A stretch of DNA of 64,000 bases from an uncultured Bacteroides sp. (lineage in GTDB: Bacteria; Bacteroidota; Bacteroidia; Bacteroidales; Bacteroidaceae): contig NZ_CALDPF010000055.1 in the NCBI RefSeq assembly GCF_937912035.1, positions 13,081 to 77,080 on the forward strand. The letters are read 5' to 3'. Below the pieces are notes generated by a model that was not told the origin of the DNA, ran no database searches, and was given only the letters and a program-made list of their open reading frames with translations. The position numbers and the translations under genes were made by a program. This document shows positions 53,426 to 61,617 of this stretch, piece after piece. The number at the start of each line of letters is the position of its first letter. Position 1 is the stretch's first letter.

Positions 53426-54418
53426 ATGGATATAGATTTTGTAGTCACATGGGTTGATATGGATGACCCAAAATGGCAGGCTGAATTTGCCAAATATTCG
53501 GGCAAGAAAGAAAATACCAAGAATGGAGTGTCCAAAGCAAGATTCAGAGACTATGGATTTCTGAAATACTGGTTCAGAGGAATTGAGAAATTTGCTCCAT
53601 GGGTAAGAAAAATACATTTTGTCACAAGTGGACAGAAACCAGCCTGGCTTGACGAGAATAATCCTAAGATTAATCTTGTCAATCACAAAGACTATATTCC
53701 TGAACAGTTCCTTCCTACATATAACTCAGTGGTTATAGAACGATATATTCATCGGATACCTGATTTGGCGGAACATTTTGTCTATTTCAATGATGATTTC
53801 TATATTATAAGTCCTACGGGAAAGGAACGTTTTTTCCGTAATGGTTTGCCATGTGATATTGCAGTTTTTCAATATAATCCTTCATGGTCTCAATGGTATC
53901 GGAGAATAAAGAATAATCTGAAAATAATAAACCGTTGTTTTGATAAGAAAGAAGTAATGGCACGCGACCATGATAAATGGTTCCATCCAAGTTATGGATC
54001 ACGTGCACGTTGGAATTATATACTTAAACCTTACGGTAAGTTTATTACTTTACGCACTCCCCATAACGCACAACCATATTTGAAGAGTACTTTTGAGGAA
54101 GTTTGGGCTGTGGCGGAAAAAGAACTTACTGAGACTTCTGTCAATAAATTCCGTGCATTGAATGACTATACGCCTGAGCTGTTCAGGACATGGCAGATAT
54201 GCCGGGGAAATTTTGAGCCATATAATACATATAGTGACACAAAAATGTTTCCTCTAATGGTCAGACCAAAACAGGCCGTAAAAGCTATCTATAATCAATC
54301 ATACAAATTAATATGTCTGAATGATAATGTACATATTCGTAATTATGAACAGGTTATGGAGAATATAAATAATGCTTTTGAATCAATACTTCCTGAAAAG
54401 TCAAGTTTTGAACTGTAA
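53426..54418 (+). CDS. Stealth family sugar-phosphate transferase
   Basis: A 330-residue protein with the Stealth conserved regions: CR1 at the N-terminus (IDFVVTWVD, residues 3-11); CR2 with DYGFLKYWFRGIEKFAPWV, IHFVTSGQKPAWL and YFNDDFYI; CR3 around HDKWFHPSYGSRARWNY; and CR4 near the end (KMFPLM). Members move hexose-1-phosphate onto surface polysaccharides, related to GlcNAc-1-phosphotransferase. The sugar and acceptor are unknown. It follows the lipid A acyltransferase by 50 bases and precedes a GT92 gene, so a phosphodiester-linked decoration of a surface glycan is likely (inference). Confidence 0.9.
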   Translation: MDIDFVVTWVDMDDPKWQAEFAKYSGKKENTKNGVSKARFRDYGFLKYWFRGIEKFAPWVRKIHFVTSGQKPAWLDENNPKINLVNHKDYIPEQFLPTYNSVVIERYIHRIPDLAEHFVYFNDDFYIISPTGKERFFRNGLPCDIAVFQYNPSWSQWYRRIKNNLKIINRCFDKKEVMARDHDKWFHPSYGSRARWNYILKPYGKFITLRTPHNAQPYLKSTFEEVWAVAEKELTETSVNKFRALNDYTPELFRTWQICRGNFEPYNTYSDTKMFPLMVRPKQAVKAIYNQSYKLICLNDNVHIRNYEQVMENINNAFESILPEKSSFEL

Positions 54419-54444
54419 ATATTTTAACTTCAATCCTTATCCCG

Positions 54445-55317
54445 ATGAATAAAGTACTGGCTGAAATAATAGCAGGGGTCATTCCTTATAAAATGACACG
54501 TAATAAGTGGCGTGGAATTCTTCGATATGGGCTATTGAATGCTATAAAGCTGAAATATCGGATGAAACGTGATAAGACTGTTCCAAAGTATTATCTTGCG
54601 GTATGTGCTATAGCTAAAAATGAAGGACCATATTTTAGAGAGTGGATCGAGTGGCATAGGAAACAAGGGGTGGAGAAATTCTATATATACGATAATGAGA
54701 GTAATGACTGCACCAAAGAAGTTCTCTCTCCTTATATTGAATCCGGTTTGGTTGAATATAATTACTGGCCTGGTCGGAAGCAGCAATTGGCTGTATACGA
54801 TAATTGTTTTGAGAAACATCGTACCGATGCACGTTGGATTGCAGTTATTGATTTGGATGAATTTATAGTTCCAATCAAGGATAAAAACATTCCGGACTTT
54901 CTACGTCGGATGGAGAAGTTCTCATCTGTAGAGATAAATTGGTTGGTATATGGAAGTGGTGGCGCTAAAAAACAGGTGCCTGGTGATATTATGGATAGAT
55001 TCAGGAAACATTCTCTTCCAGATCATCGACTTAATACACACGTAAAAAGTATTGTAGATCCTAGGCGTGTGTGTACTATGGTAGGATGTCATGAGGCTGC
55101 ACGAATATCAGGTCAGGCGGCAGATTCACATGGGGTACCATTGAAAAAAGGCTTTCGTGACCGTGTACCTCAACAGGATGTTATTCGCATAAATCATTAT
55201 GCTGTAAAATCATACGAGGAATTCTTAGCTAAACGTGCACGTGGACGTGCCCGCATTAACACGTTGCGTGATTTTAGCTATTTTGAACAATATGATTTGA
55301 ATGAAATAGAAGAATAA
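54445..55317 (+). CDS. Glycosyltransferase family 92 protein
   Basis: A 290-residue cytoplasmic or membrane-associated transferase. YYLAVCAIAKNEGPYFREWIEWH, FYIYDNESNDCT and the metal-binding DLDEF motif in WIAVIDLDEFIVP, together with HYAVKSYEEFLAKRARGR near the end, are the landmarks of GT92. Family members add beta-linked sugars such as galactose. The acceptor is not predictable. The gene ends inside a perfect 24-base palindrome that also forms the end of the converging GT4 gene: the two stop codons touch with no spacing. Confidence 0.85.
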   Translation: MNKVLAEIIAGVIPYKMTRNKWRGILRYGLLNAIKLKYRMKRDKTVPKYYLAVCAIAKNEGPYFREWIEWHRKQGVEKFYIYDNESNDCTKEVLSPYIESGLVEYNYWPGRKQQLAVYDNCFEKHRTDARWIAVIDLDEFIVPIKDKNIPDFLRRMEKFSSVEINWLVYGSGGAKKQVPGDIMDRFRKHSLPDHRLNTHVKSIVDPRRVCTMVGCHEAARISGQAADSHGVPLKKGFRDRVPQQDVIRINHYAVKSYEEFLAKRARGRARINTLRDFSYFEQYDLNEIEE

Positions 55318-55329
55318 TTATTCTTCTAT
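55306..55329. repeat. 24-base perfect palindrome over two abutting stop codons
   Basis: The 24 bases are identical to their reverse complement, with the centre between 55317 and 55318. The plus-strand stop TAA (55315-55317) and minus-strand stop TAA (55320-55318) touch. As a result the GT92 and GT4 proteins both end Ile-Glu-Glu. It may act as a bidirectional terminator, though the AT-rich arms lack a loop. Confidence 0.8.
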
Positions 55330-56403
55330 ACCCAATATTTCCAGATAATATTTAATATATTGGTCAACACAGTTGTCCCAATTGAAGCGGGAGGCACTTT
55401 TTATTAGTCTTTCTGGATAATCGCTGGAAGCATCATATAATGCTAATTTATCCTTTAATACTTCTGCCATCTTTTGGGGAGATAGATCTTCCCAATAAAA
55501 AGCTTCATTTCCACCAATCTCAGGCAGAGAAGTTAACTTTGAAAGGAACACAGGTTTGCCAAACTTCATTGCTTCAATAGGAGGAAGTCCAAAACCTTCA
55601 CATAATGATGGAAAGAGAAATGCTTTACAAAATTTATAAAGTGTAGCTTTCTCTGATTCTGTTACATTTGATAATATATATATATTATTAATTCTGTTGT
55701 CTGATATCTCACGTTTAATATTTTTTGCGTAATTACTATTCCAGTTTCCCGCTATAACAAGATTATAATCAGGAAGATATTTCATCATTTTTACCAATAG
55801 ATGCACATTTTTTTTGGGTAATAGACTGGATATATGAAATAAAAAGTTTTTTGGTAAATTACTTGGAAGTGTTTCTTCCTGGAATGAGTTTGAAAGGTCT
55901 GTTACTCCATTATATATAATTTTCTTAGGTAGTTTTACATTGAAATGCTCCTCAGTATCTTTACATGCAAATTCAGATATATAGCTTATATAATCAGTTT
56001 TGTTTATTTTCCCCTTAAATTTATTTATTGCTTTTTTTAATTCTTCGTTTTTTTTCTCGTATATAAAGTTTATATCATGAATTGTTAGCAGTTGTTTCTT
56101 TGCAAAATAAAGATTTTTAATTTTATTATATTGGTATGGAATATGAAATAGATCTGCTTTAATTGGATAAAATGGAGCTATACCACGAAGTAGAGCTGGC
56201 ATACATATATAGTGTACATTATTTCCGAAGTAACCTTTAAATTGTGGAGGAAGAATAAAGTATAACTCTATACCATATTGTGAACGCAGTTCAAAAGCGC
56301 GTTCACTTAATCTTTTACCTATTTGTCTACAAAATTCACCAACTCCAACGTATGGAGTAGTTATTGGATATGAGTCTATTACTATTTTCTTTAAACTAGG
56401 CAT
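55318..56403 (-). CDS. GT4 glycosyltransferase (copy 1 of a related pair)
   Basis: A 361-residue GT-B transferase without a signal. The N-terminal motif TPYVGVGEFCRQIG, the central HISSLLPKKNVHLLVKMMKYLPDYNLVIAG and the GT4 donor-binding motif LFPSLCEGFGLPPIEAMKFGKPV (with the EX7E glutamates) are clear. It uses a nucleotide-sugar to extend a surface glycan. The gene at 59538-60608 encodes a close relative sharing these blocks. It runs against the GT92 gene and heads away from the following leftward genes by 169 bases. Confidence 0.9.
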   Translation of the reverse strand: MPSLKKIVIDSYPITTPYVGVGEFCRQIGKRLSERAFELRSQYGIELYFILPPQFKGYFGNNVHYICMPALLRGIAPFYPIKADLFHIPYQYNKIKNLYFAKKQLLTIHDINFIYEKKNEELKKAINKFKGKINKTDYISYISEFACKDTEEHFNVKLPKKIIYNGVTDLSNSFQEETLPSNLPKNFLFHISSLLPKKNVHLLVKMMKYLPDYNLVIAGNWNSNYAKNIKREISDNRINNIYILSNVTESEKATLYKFCKAFLFPSLCEGFGLPPIEAMKFGKPVFLSKLTSLPEIGGNEAFYWEDLSPQKMAEVLKDKLALYDASSDYPERLIKSASRFNWDNCVDQYIKYYLEILGIEE

Positions 56404-56572
56404 ATAGATAATAATTCTATTATGTATTATAGTTTATACTATGTATAACTGAAAATGTAAGGAAGCCAGATTATATCTTTACCATAATATCTAGTATTTC
56501 TATATACACTAAATTACTTAGTAAGATATTATCTAATTATTTAATAATCAATTGATGCTAGTCTTGCAATGC

Positions 56573-57358
56573 TTATTTTTTATTGTTCTCTAATTTTTTT
56601 CTTATCAGAGGATAATAATTAAGAATTTTATCAAGAGCTTCTTTGTTACGATCATCTCCAGATTTTAAATTAATTGCTTTTAAAGCTAAATTATCAGGTT
56701 TACCGACTTCTTTAACTATATTTCTGCCATTGGGAACAGGTACAACATAAGTTCCTTTTGATACTGCAGCTGCCCAAAACCATATATCGTCATTGGTTGG
56801 AGCCAGTTTCATGAATAGTGCTGGATCTAACATGTTCTCATCTAATGATTTAGGGGGATATAATACTCCGCCAACTCCTGTTTGCATTGCGAAATAATCG
56901 AAATGATGCCTTCTGAAAATAAAATCATACCATTTATATTTTCTCCATTTACTATAAGGTTTATTAATCTGAATACGTCTTACTCTATGAGCAATTATGG
57001 CATTCGGTAAGAGACGGTGTAACCTGACTAAACTACGTAATAAATTCTTTGGATAGTATATATCGTCGTCAATAGTTACAATTATGTCGTTGGGAAAATC
57101 TTTAAGGGCTGGAATTAGTTTTTTGTACGACCGTATCTCGCTGGGGTCAAATCTTACTTCAAATATAGGATTATCGGATTTCAGCATTTCTAACTCCTGA
57201 GGAATGGTATTGTCCGGAAATTTTTGAGAGTCAAGATATAATACAATCTTGTCAGGTAACAAAGATCCCTGTAGAATGGATTTTATTGATTCTACAGCAT
57301 ACGGTATTGCTTCAGGAAATGAAGTTAAAGATATTATAATTCTTTGTTTTTCGTTCAT
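56573..57358 (-). CDS. GT-A type glycosyltransferase of the DDD family (tandem copy 1)
   Basis: A 261-residue protein opening with RIIISLTSFPEAI and showing a TIDDDIYYPKNLLRSLV motif (metal-binding DDD) and QTGVGGVLYPPKSL. APTNDDIWFWAAAV is a likely acceptor or base region. It has no membrane segment. It is closely related to the adjacent 57380-58165 product, with the same order of motifs at the same spacing. This family is common in capsule/LPS clusters, usually called glycosyltransferase without a defined sugar. Separated from its sister by 21 bases and co-oriented, so very likely one transcript. Confidence 0.8.
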   Translation of the reverse strand: MNEKQRIIISLTSFPEAIPYAVESIKSILQGSLLPDKIVLYLDSQKFPDNTIPQELEMLKSDNPIFEVRFDPSEIRSYKKLIPALKDFPNDIIVTIDDDIYYPKNLLRSLVRLHRLLPNAIIAHRVRRIQINKPYSKWRKYKWYDFIFRRHHFDYFAMQTGVGGVLYPPKSLDENMLDPALFMKLAPTNDDIWFWAAAVSKGTYVVPVPNGRNIVKEVGKPDNLALKAINLKSGDDRNKEALDKILNYYPLIRKKLENNKK

Positions 57359-57379
57359 TATTTTACGGTATTATTAATG

Positions 57380-58165
57380 TCATAGTCCAATTTTTTTCCC
57401 TATCTCAGGATATTGATTAAGAATAGCTTTTAATGCTGCAGCATTTCTGTCTATACCTGATTTATAGTTGATCGTCTTTAATGATAATTCACGTGGCTTC
57501 TCAAGCCCTTTTGGCTTGTTGTAACCAAAAGGTACGGGTATGACGGTTCTGCCGTTTGCAACACCTGCAGCCCAAAACCATATATCATCTGTTGTTGGAG
57601 CAATTTTTGTAAATAGTTCAACGTCTAGCATTTCTGTTTTTAATGAATGAGGTGGATACAATACACCACCAACGCCTGTTTGTATATTTCTTGTGTTTGA
57701 ATGTATTCTTTTTAAAATAAATCTATACCATCTGTATTTTTTCCATTTGTGGTAAGGCTTATCTGGTTTCATTAATTTAGCACGATGTGCTAGTATATCA
57801 TTAGGGTATTGTTTATGTAGATTCAATAAATCACGTATCATGTGTTTATGATATGATACATCATCATCAACAGTTATAATTATTGCATCAGGAAAATCAA
57901 TTAATGCAGGGATGAGTTTACGATATGATCTAATATCTTTATCGTAATTTCTTATCTCAAAAATAGGATTAGTATTTGATAATTCAATAAGTTCCGTTGG
58001 AATACCGTTTTCGCCAAATTGAGAAAATGTAAGATATAGTACAACTTTATCAGGAAGCACAGAGCTGTTAAGTATTGATTTAATAGCTTCGGCTGCATAT
58101 GATATTGCTGCAGGAAATGAAGTCATTGATACGACTACTTGTTGTTGGAGCTTGTTCGGACTCAT
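57380..58165 (-). CDS. GT-A type glycosyltransferase of the DDD family (tandem copy 2)
   Basis: From the ATG at 58165 (MSPNKLQQQVVVSMTSFPAAI) the protein has 261 residues, the same length as its neighbour. TVDDDVSYHKHMIRDLL, QTGVGGVLYPPHSL and APTTDDIWFWAAGV are shared in order. A start at 58204 would add 13 basic residues with no parallel in the sister. The pair looks like a tandem duplication that has since diverged, suggesting two similar sugars or two acceptors. Sugar unknown. Confidence 0.8.
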   Translation of the reverse strand: MSPNKLQQQVVVSMTSFPAAISYAAEAIKSILNSSVLPDKVVLYLTFSQFGENGIPTELIELSNTNPIFEIRNYDKDIRSYRKLIPALIDFPDAIIITVDDDVSYHKHMIRDLLNLHKQYPNDILAHRAKLMKPDKPYHKWKKYRWYRFILKRIHSNTRNIQTGVGGVLYPPHSLKTEMLDVELFTKIAPTTDDIWFWAAGVANGRTVIPVPFGYNKPKGLEKPRELSLKTINYKSGIDRNAAALKAILNQYPEIGKKIGL

Positions 58166-58321
58166 ATTGTTGTAATTATTACGGATTTTGTTGTAATATA
58201 GCAAAGGTAGAAAAATTTTTATATATTTCTGATTCTGTGAATTATTAGTTATAAAATTGTAATCATATATATTGAATCTAATCTTTCTTTTATTTACAAC
58301 AAAGTTATTTATTATATAATA

Positions 58322-59149
58322 TTATTTCTTCTTCTTTGAATGTTTAGGGAATATCTTATACCATAATTTTCGATACCATTTATTGTAATGTTTTATATAT
58401 TTCCCTTTATAATAATTCAACTCTTGAAGTAACTCTATATGTGTACCATAGTATTGAATGTATTTATCAAAATGCTTTTTGTATACGTACATTATTACTT
58501 TTTTGAAATTATCATCTTTCCCACATTCAGTACTTCTTGATATTTCTTTGATTCTGTATTTGAATAATGCTTCTTTTATTTGGTAGACTTTTTTATTGGT
58601 ATTTAAAAGACGCAGATAAAACTCCCAATCTTCTAGACCTATAAGCATATTTTCGTCATATCCTCCAATTTTAATGCAATCCTCTTTTTTAAATAAAGAT
58701 GTACAAACAATACGATTGCCTAACAATAATGAAGCGTAACAGTCATATTCTGGTAAATCCCATTCTCCTTGTTTATCTCCGAAAAATGTAGTCTTTGAAT
58801 AAGCTAAAATACAATCTTTATGTTCATCAAACATTTTAAGACATTTTTCGATATATGTGGACTCTAAAATATCATCAGGATCCAGAGGTAGAATAAATTC
58901 TCCAATAGCATTCATTATTGCATTATTGCGTGCTGCAGAAACTCCTTTGTTTGGTTGCGCAAAGTATTGTATTCTATTATCCTTTGCTACATATCTCAAG
59001 GCAATTTCTTCGGTATTGTCTGTTGAACCGTCATTGATTATTATAGCTTCCCAGTTATGGTATGTCTGTTTCAAGATGGACTCTAAGGCATCAGTCAGAA
59101 ACTCTCCTTGATTATAACATGGCAAAATTATAGATACAGTTTTTCCCAT
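58322..59149 (-). CDS. GT2 family glycosyltransferase
   Basis: A 275-residue GT-A enzyme. The start VSIILPCYNQGEFLTDALESIL, NDGSTDNTEE (nucleotide binding), GVSAARNNAI and the DPDD motif (LPLDPDDILES) are the classic GT2 blocks. The GLEDWEFYLRLL segment carries the ED catalytic-base motif. The C-terminus is strongly basic (KIFPKHSKKKK) and could bind the membrane. Leftmost-acting upstream gene of the minus-strand row of transferases; probably adds one sugar to a surface glycan. Confidence 0.9.
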   Translation of the reverse strand: MGKTVSIILPCYNQGEFLTDALESILKQTYHNWEAIIINDGSTDNTEEIALRYVAKDNRIQYFAQPNKGVSAARNNAIMNAIGEFILPLDPDDILESTYIEKCLKMFDEHKDCILAYSKTTFFGDKQGEWDLPEYDCYASLLLGNRIVCTSLFKKEDCIKIGGYDENMLIGLEDWEFYLRLLNTNKKVYQIKEALFKYRIKEISRSTECGKDDNFKKVIMYVYKKHFDKYIQYYGTHIELLQELNYYKGKYIKHYNKWYRKLWYKIFPKHSKKKK

Positions 59150-59537
59150 TAATAGTGATGATTGTAATAAAATTAATTATATTATATAGATAATACTAGT
59201 TTACTGGAAACGATTATATATTATTATCTAGTAACCATGTAAAGTACAATTCTATATGCAATATTCGTAAATAAAATCAATATATGCAAGTCATCGAAGT
59301 GTAATTTAGTACTTGATATGAGTCATATTTAAAAAGAATAGTAATTTTTTAAGTAGGAAATATACAATATTGAATGTTGTAATTTAATATAGTCGGTTCG
59401 CTAGGTCTGTTATTATTTTTTACTTTATAATTTGTATGTAGTGCTTTTTCTAAATACGTAGCTGCTTTAATAGTCCAATAATTATAATCTTACGAAATTA
59501 ATTCATATTTTTGTGTGAATTATACATCTCATTAGTA
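59150..59537. other. AT-rich divergent intergenic region, no gene seen
   Basis: A 388-base stretch between the divergent GT2 and GT4 genes. No reading frame, RNA signature or clear repeat is visible, only the promoter box of the rightward gene at its right end. Low GC continues that of the flanking transferase genes. Confidence 0.6.
59506..59513 (+). promoter_or_regulatory. -7 box of the rightward GT4-GT2 pair
   Basis: TATTTTTG fits TAnnTTTG and lies 25 bases before the ATG at 59538. A TTG start at 59511 would fall inside this box, which supports 59538. Confidence 0.5.
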
Positions 59538-60608
59538 ATGAAAAGGATAGTAATAGAAGCATATTCATTAGATACGCCTTATGTAGGTGTTGGAGAATTT
59601 TGTAATAAATTGTTCTCAGGAATAGTAAAAAAATCTAGTTGGTTACGAGAAAACTATGGTATAGAATTGTATTTTATTGTTTCTCCACATAATAATGGTT
59701 GTTTAGGAAATGATGTAAAATATATTTCTGTGAATAAAAAAAAGAGATGGATTCTTCTTTTTTATCCTTTTAGTATTTCTCTTTTTTATGCACCTCATCA
59801 ATATTGTAAATGTTTAAAATATATAAGGGCGAAGAGAAAACTGATGACTGTGCATGATGTGAATTTTTTCTATGAGAAAACTGGTAGTGATCTTGAACGT
59901 GAAATATTTCATTTTAAGAAGAAAGTAAATAAAGTAGATTATATAAACTATATATCAAATTTTTCTCAAGAAGATACTGAAAACCATTTTCATACAAATA
60001 AGTCATGTGGAGTAATTTATAATGGTGTTACAAATTTATCCGATAAAGTTATTGGACAACAATTTTTTGATATTGATTTGCCAAAGAGTTTTATGTTTCA
60101 CATATCAAGCCTTCTTCCAAAGAAAAATGTTCATTTGTTGATAGAAATGATGGATTATCTTCCAGAACGTAATTTATTAATTGTTGGTGATTGGAATCAT
60201 CCTTATGGTGAGGAAAATATTCAAAGAATAAGGAATTCTAAATATAATAATATATATATACTCAGCAATATTACGGAAGATCAGAAAGCATATTTATATT
60301 CAAAATGTGAAGCATTTTTGTTTCCTTCTTTATGTGAAGGATTTGGATTACCTCCTATTGAGGCTATGTCATTTGGAAAACCTGTCTTCCTTTCTAGACT
60401 TACTAGTTTGCCAGAAATTGGTGGAGATGTAGCCTTTTATTGGGATGAACTTGAGCCTCAGAAAATGGCGGAAATTGTACAAGAGAAAATGATTCTTTTT
60501 AATTCTGATAGCAGCTATTCTTATAGAATAAAAGGAAATTCTAAGAAATTCAATTGGGACGATTGTGTGAGGGGATATTTGGATTTATTTATTAAGTACG
60601 CTAAATAA
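59538..60608 (+). CDS. GT4 glycosyltransferase (copy 2 of a related pair)
   Basis: From the ATG at 59538 (MKRIVIEAYSLDTPYVGVGEFC) the protein has 356 residues. It shares block after block with the product of 55318-56403: TPYVGVGEFC, YGIELYFI, HISSLLPKKNVHLLIEMM, LFPSLCEGFGLPPIEAM and FLSRLTSLPEIGG. The EX7E-type donor site is intact. The copies lie in opposite orientation and enclose the three leftward transferases between them. Sugar and acceptor unknown. The next gene begins nine bases after its stop. Confidence 0.9.
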   Translation: MKRIVIEAYSLDTPYVGVGEFCNKLFSGIVKKSSWLRENYGIELYFIVSPHNNGCLGNDVKYISVNKKKRWILLFYPFSISLFYAPHQYCKCLKYIRAKRKLMTVHDVNFFYEKTGSDLEREIFHFKKKVNKVDYINYISNFSQEDTENHFHTNKSCGVIYNGVTNLSDKVIGQQFFDIDLPKSFMFHISSLLPKKNVHLLIEMMDYLPERNLLIVGDWNHPYGEENIQRIRNSKYNNIYILSNITEDQKAYLYSKCEAFLFPSLCEGFGLPPIEAMSFGKPVFLSRLTSLPEIGGDVAFYWDELEPQKMAEIVQEKMILFNSDSSYSYRIKGNSKKFNWDDCVRGYLDLFIKYAK

Positions 60609-60617
60609 TTGATAATC

Positions 60618-61559
60618 ATGAATGATAATAGGCTTGCTGTCATAATCCCAGCTTATAAGTGTGAGTTTTTGGGAGAAACATTAACATCATTATCTGAACA
60701 GACAGATAAAAGGTTTAATGTATATATAGGAGATGATGCTAGTCCTTTTAATTTATTTCCGATAATAAAAGAATTTGAAACACGACTCTCGATAAAATAT
60801 AATTTTTTTTCAGAAAACTTGGGTGGAAAAAACCTTGTTGCTCAGTGGAATAGATGCTTTGAGCTTATTAATGATGAGGAGTATTTTATTATGTTCTCTG
60901 ATGATGATGTAATGGCGTCAGATTGTATAGAAAACTTTTATAAAACAATTGAGTTAAATAATAATTATGATGTATACCATTTTAATATTAATATAATTGA
61001 TAAGGATAGTAAAATCATTGACAAATGTCCTGAATTTCCGGATGTTTTATCTTCATTGGAATTCCTTAGGAAATTGTATTGTAATGAGATAGATGCAAGA
61101 ATGCCAGAGTTTGTATTTCGTACTGAACATTTTAAACAAGTTGGAGGATTTATAGATTTTGACTTGGCTTATAGAACTGATAATGCCGCTGTTATTGCTT
61201 GTGCTAAGAAAAATGGAATATATACAATACCAAATTCAAAAGTATTGTGGAGAGAAAGTGGTATTAATGCGTCATCTTCAAAAAACTTGAATCCTATAGT
61301 TTTGTATAAAAAATGTAAGTCTACAATAGAATTTCTTAACTGGATAGATACTTTTTTAAAGAATGATAATATAAAATGGCCTCTATCTCTATCTAAGAGG
61401 AGAAAGATAATAATGAATGAGTTGTTACCTGTATATAATGCTATGGGAATGAAGGTAAGTGTAGAACTATTAAGAAAATTAAATGAAGCAAATAACTCTA
61501 TTTTTATCTTTTTATATTATTATTATAAACTGTGTAAGAAAATTTTGAAATTAGAATAA
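60618..61559 (+). CDS. GT2 family glycosyltransferase
   Basis: A 313-residue GT-A enzyme from the ATG at 60618. RLAVIIPAYKCEFLGETLTSL, IGDDASPF and the metal-binding SDDDVMASD motif are typical. FRTEHFKQVGGFIDFDLAYRTDN matches the acceptor-side region. The C-terminus (FIFLYYYYKLCKKILKLE) is hydrophobic and basic. The last codons and stop lie within the left arm of the inverted repeat 61549-61609, so the end of the gene is also part of a structural element. Last gene of the glycan cluster before typA. Confidence 0.87.
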   Translation: MNDNRLAVIIPAYKCEFLGETLTSLSEQTDKRFNVYIGDDASPFNLFPIIKEFETRLSIKYNFFSENLGGKNLVAQWNRCFELINDEEYFIMFSDDDVMASDCIENFYKTIELNNNYDVYHFNINIIDKDSKIIDKCPEFPDVLSSLEFLRKLYCNEIDARMPEFVFRTEHFKQVGGFIDFDLAYRTDNAAVIACAKKNGIYTIPNSKVLWRESGINASSSKNLNPIVLYKKCKSTIEFLNWIDTFLKNDNIKWPLSLSKRRKIIMNELLPVYNAMGMKVSVELLRKLNEANNSIFIFLYYYYKLCKKILKLE

Positions 61560-61609
61560 ATGAAACGAGGAAGAAAATCATTTTCTTCCTCGTTTCATTT
61601 ATTCTAATT
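61549..61609. terminator. Perfect 30-bp inverted repeat, bidirectional terminator between GT2 and typA
   Basis: Bases 61549-61578 are exactly the reverse complement of 61580-61609, with a single base (61579) between. The hairpin includes the last three codons of the GT2 gene and ends eight bases before the typA stop. It is longer and more perfect than normal terminators. AAGAAAAT in the stem gives U-rich 3' arms in both directions. Confidence 0.85.
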
Positions 61610-61617
61610 ATTTCTTA

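Noticed and set aside
59150..59537. Possible small RNA or short gene in the AT-rich gap
   Set aside because: No stable GC-containing stem, no terminator and no open frame of meaningful length apart from the promoter of the next gene.
53426..61559. Complete capsule (Wzx/Wzy) locus
   Set aside because: No flippase, polymerase, priming transferase or chain-length gene was found; only transferases.
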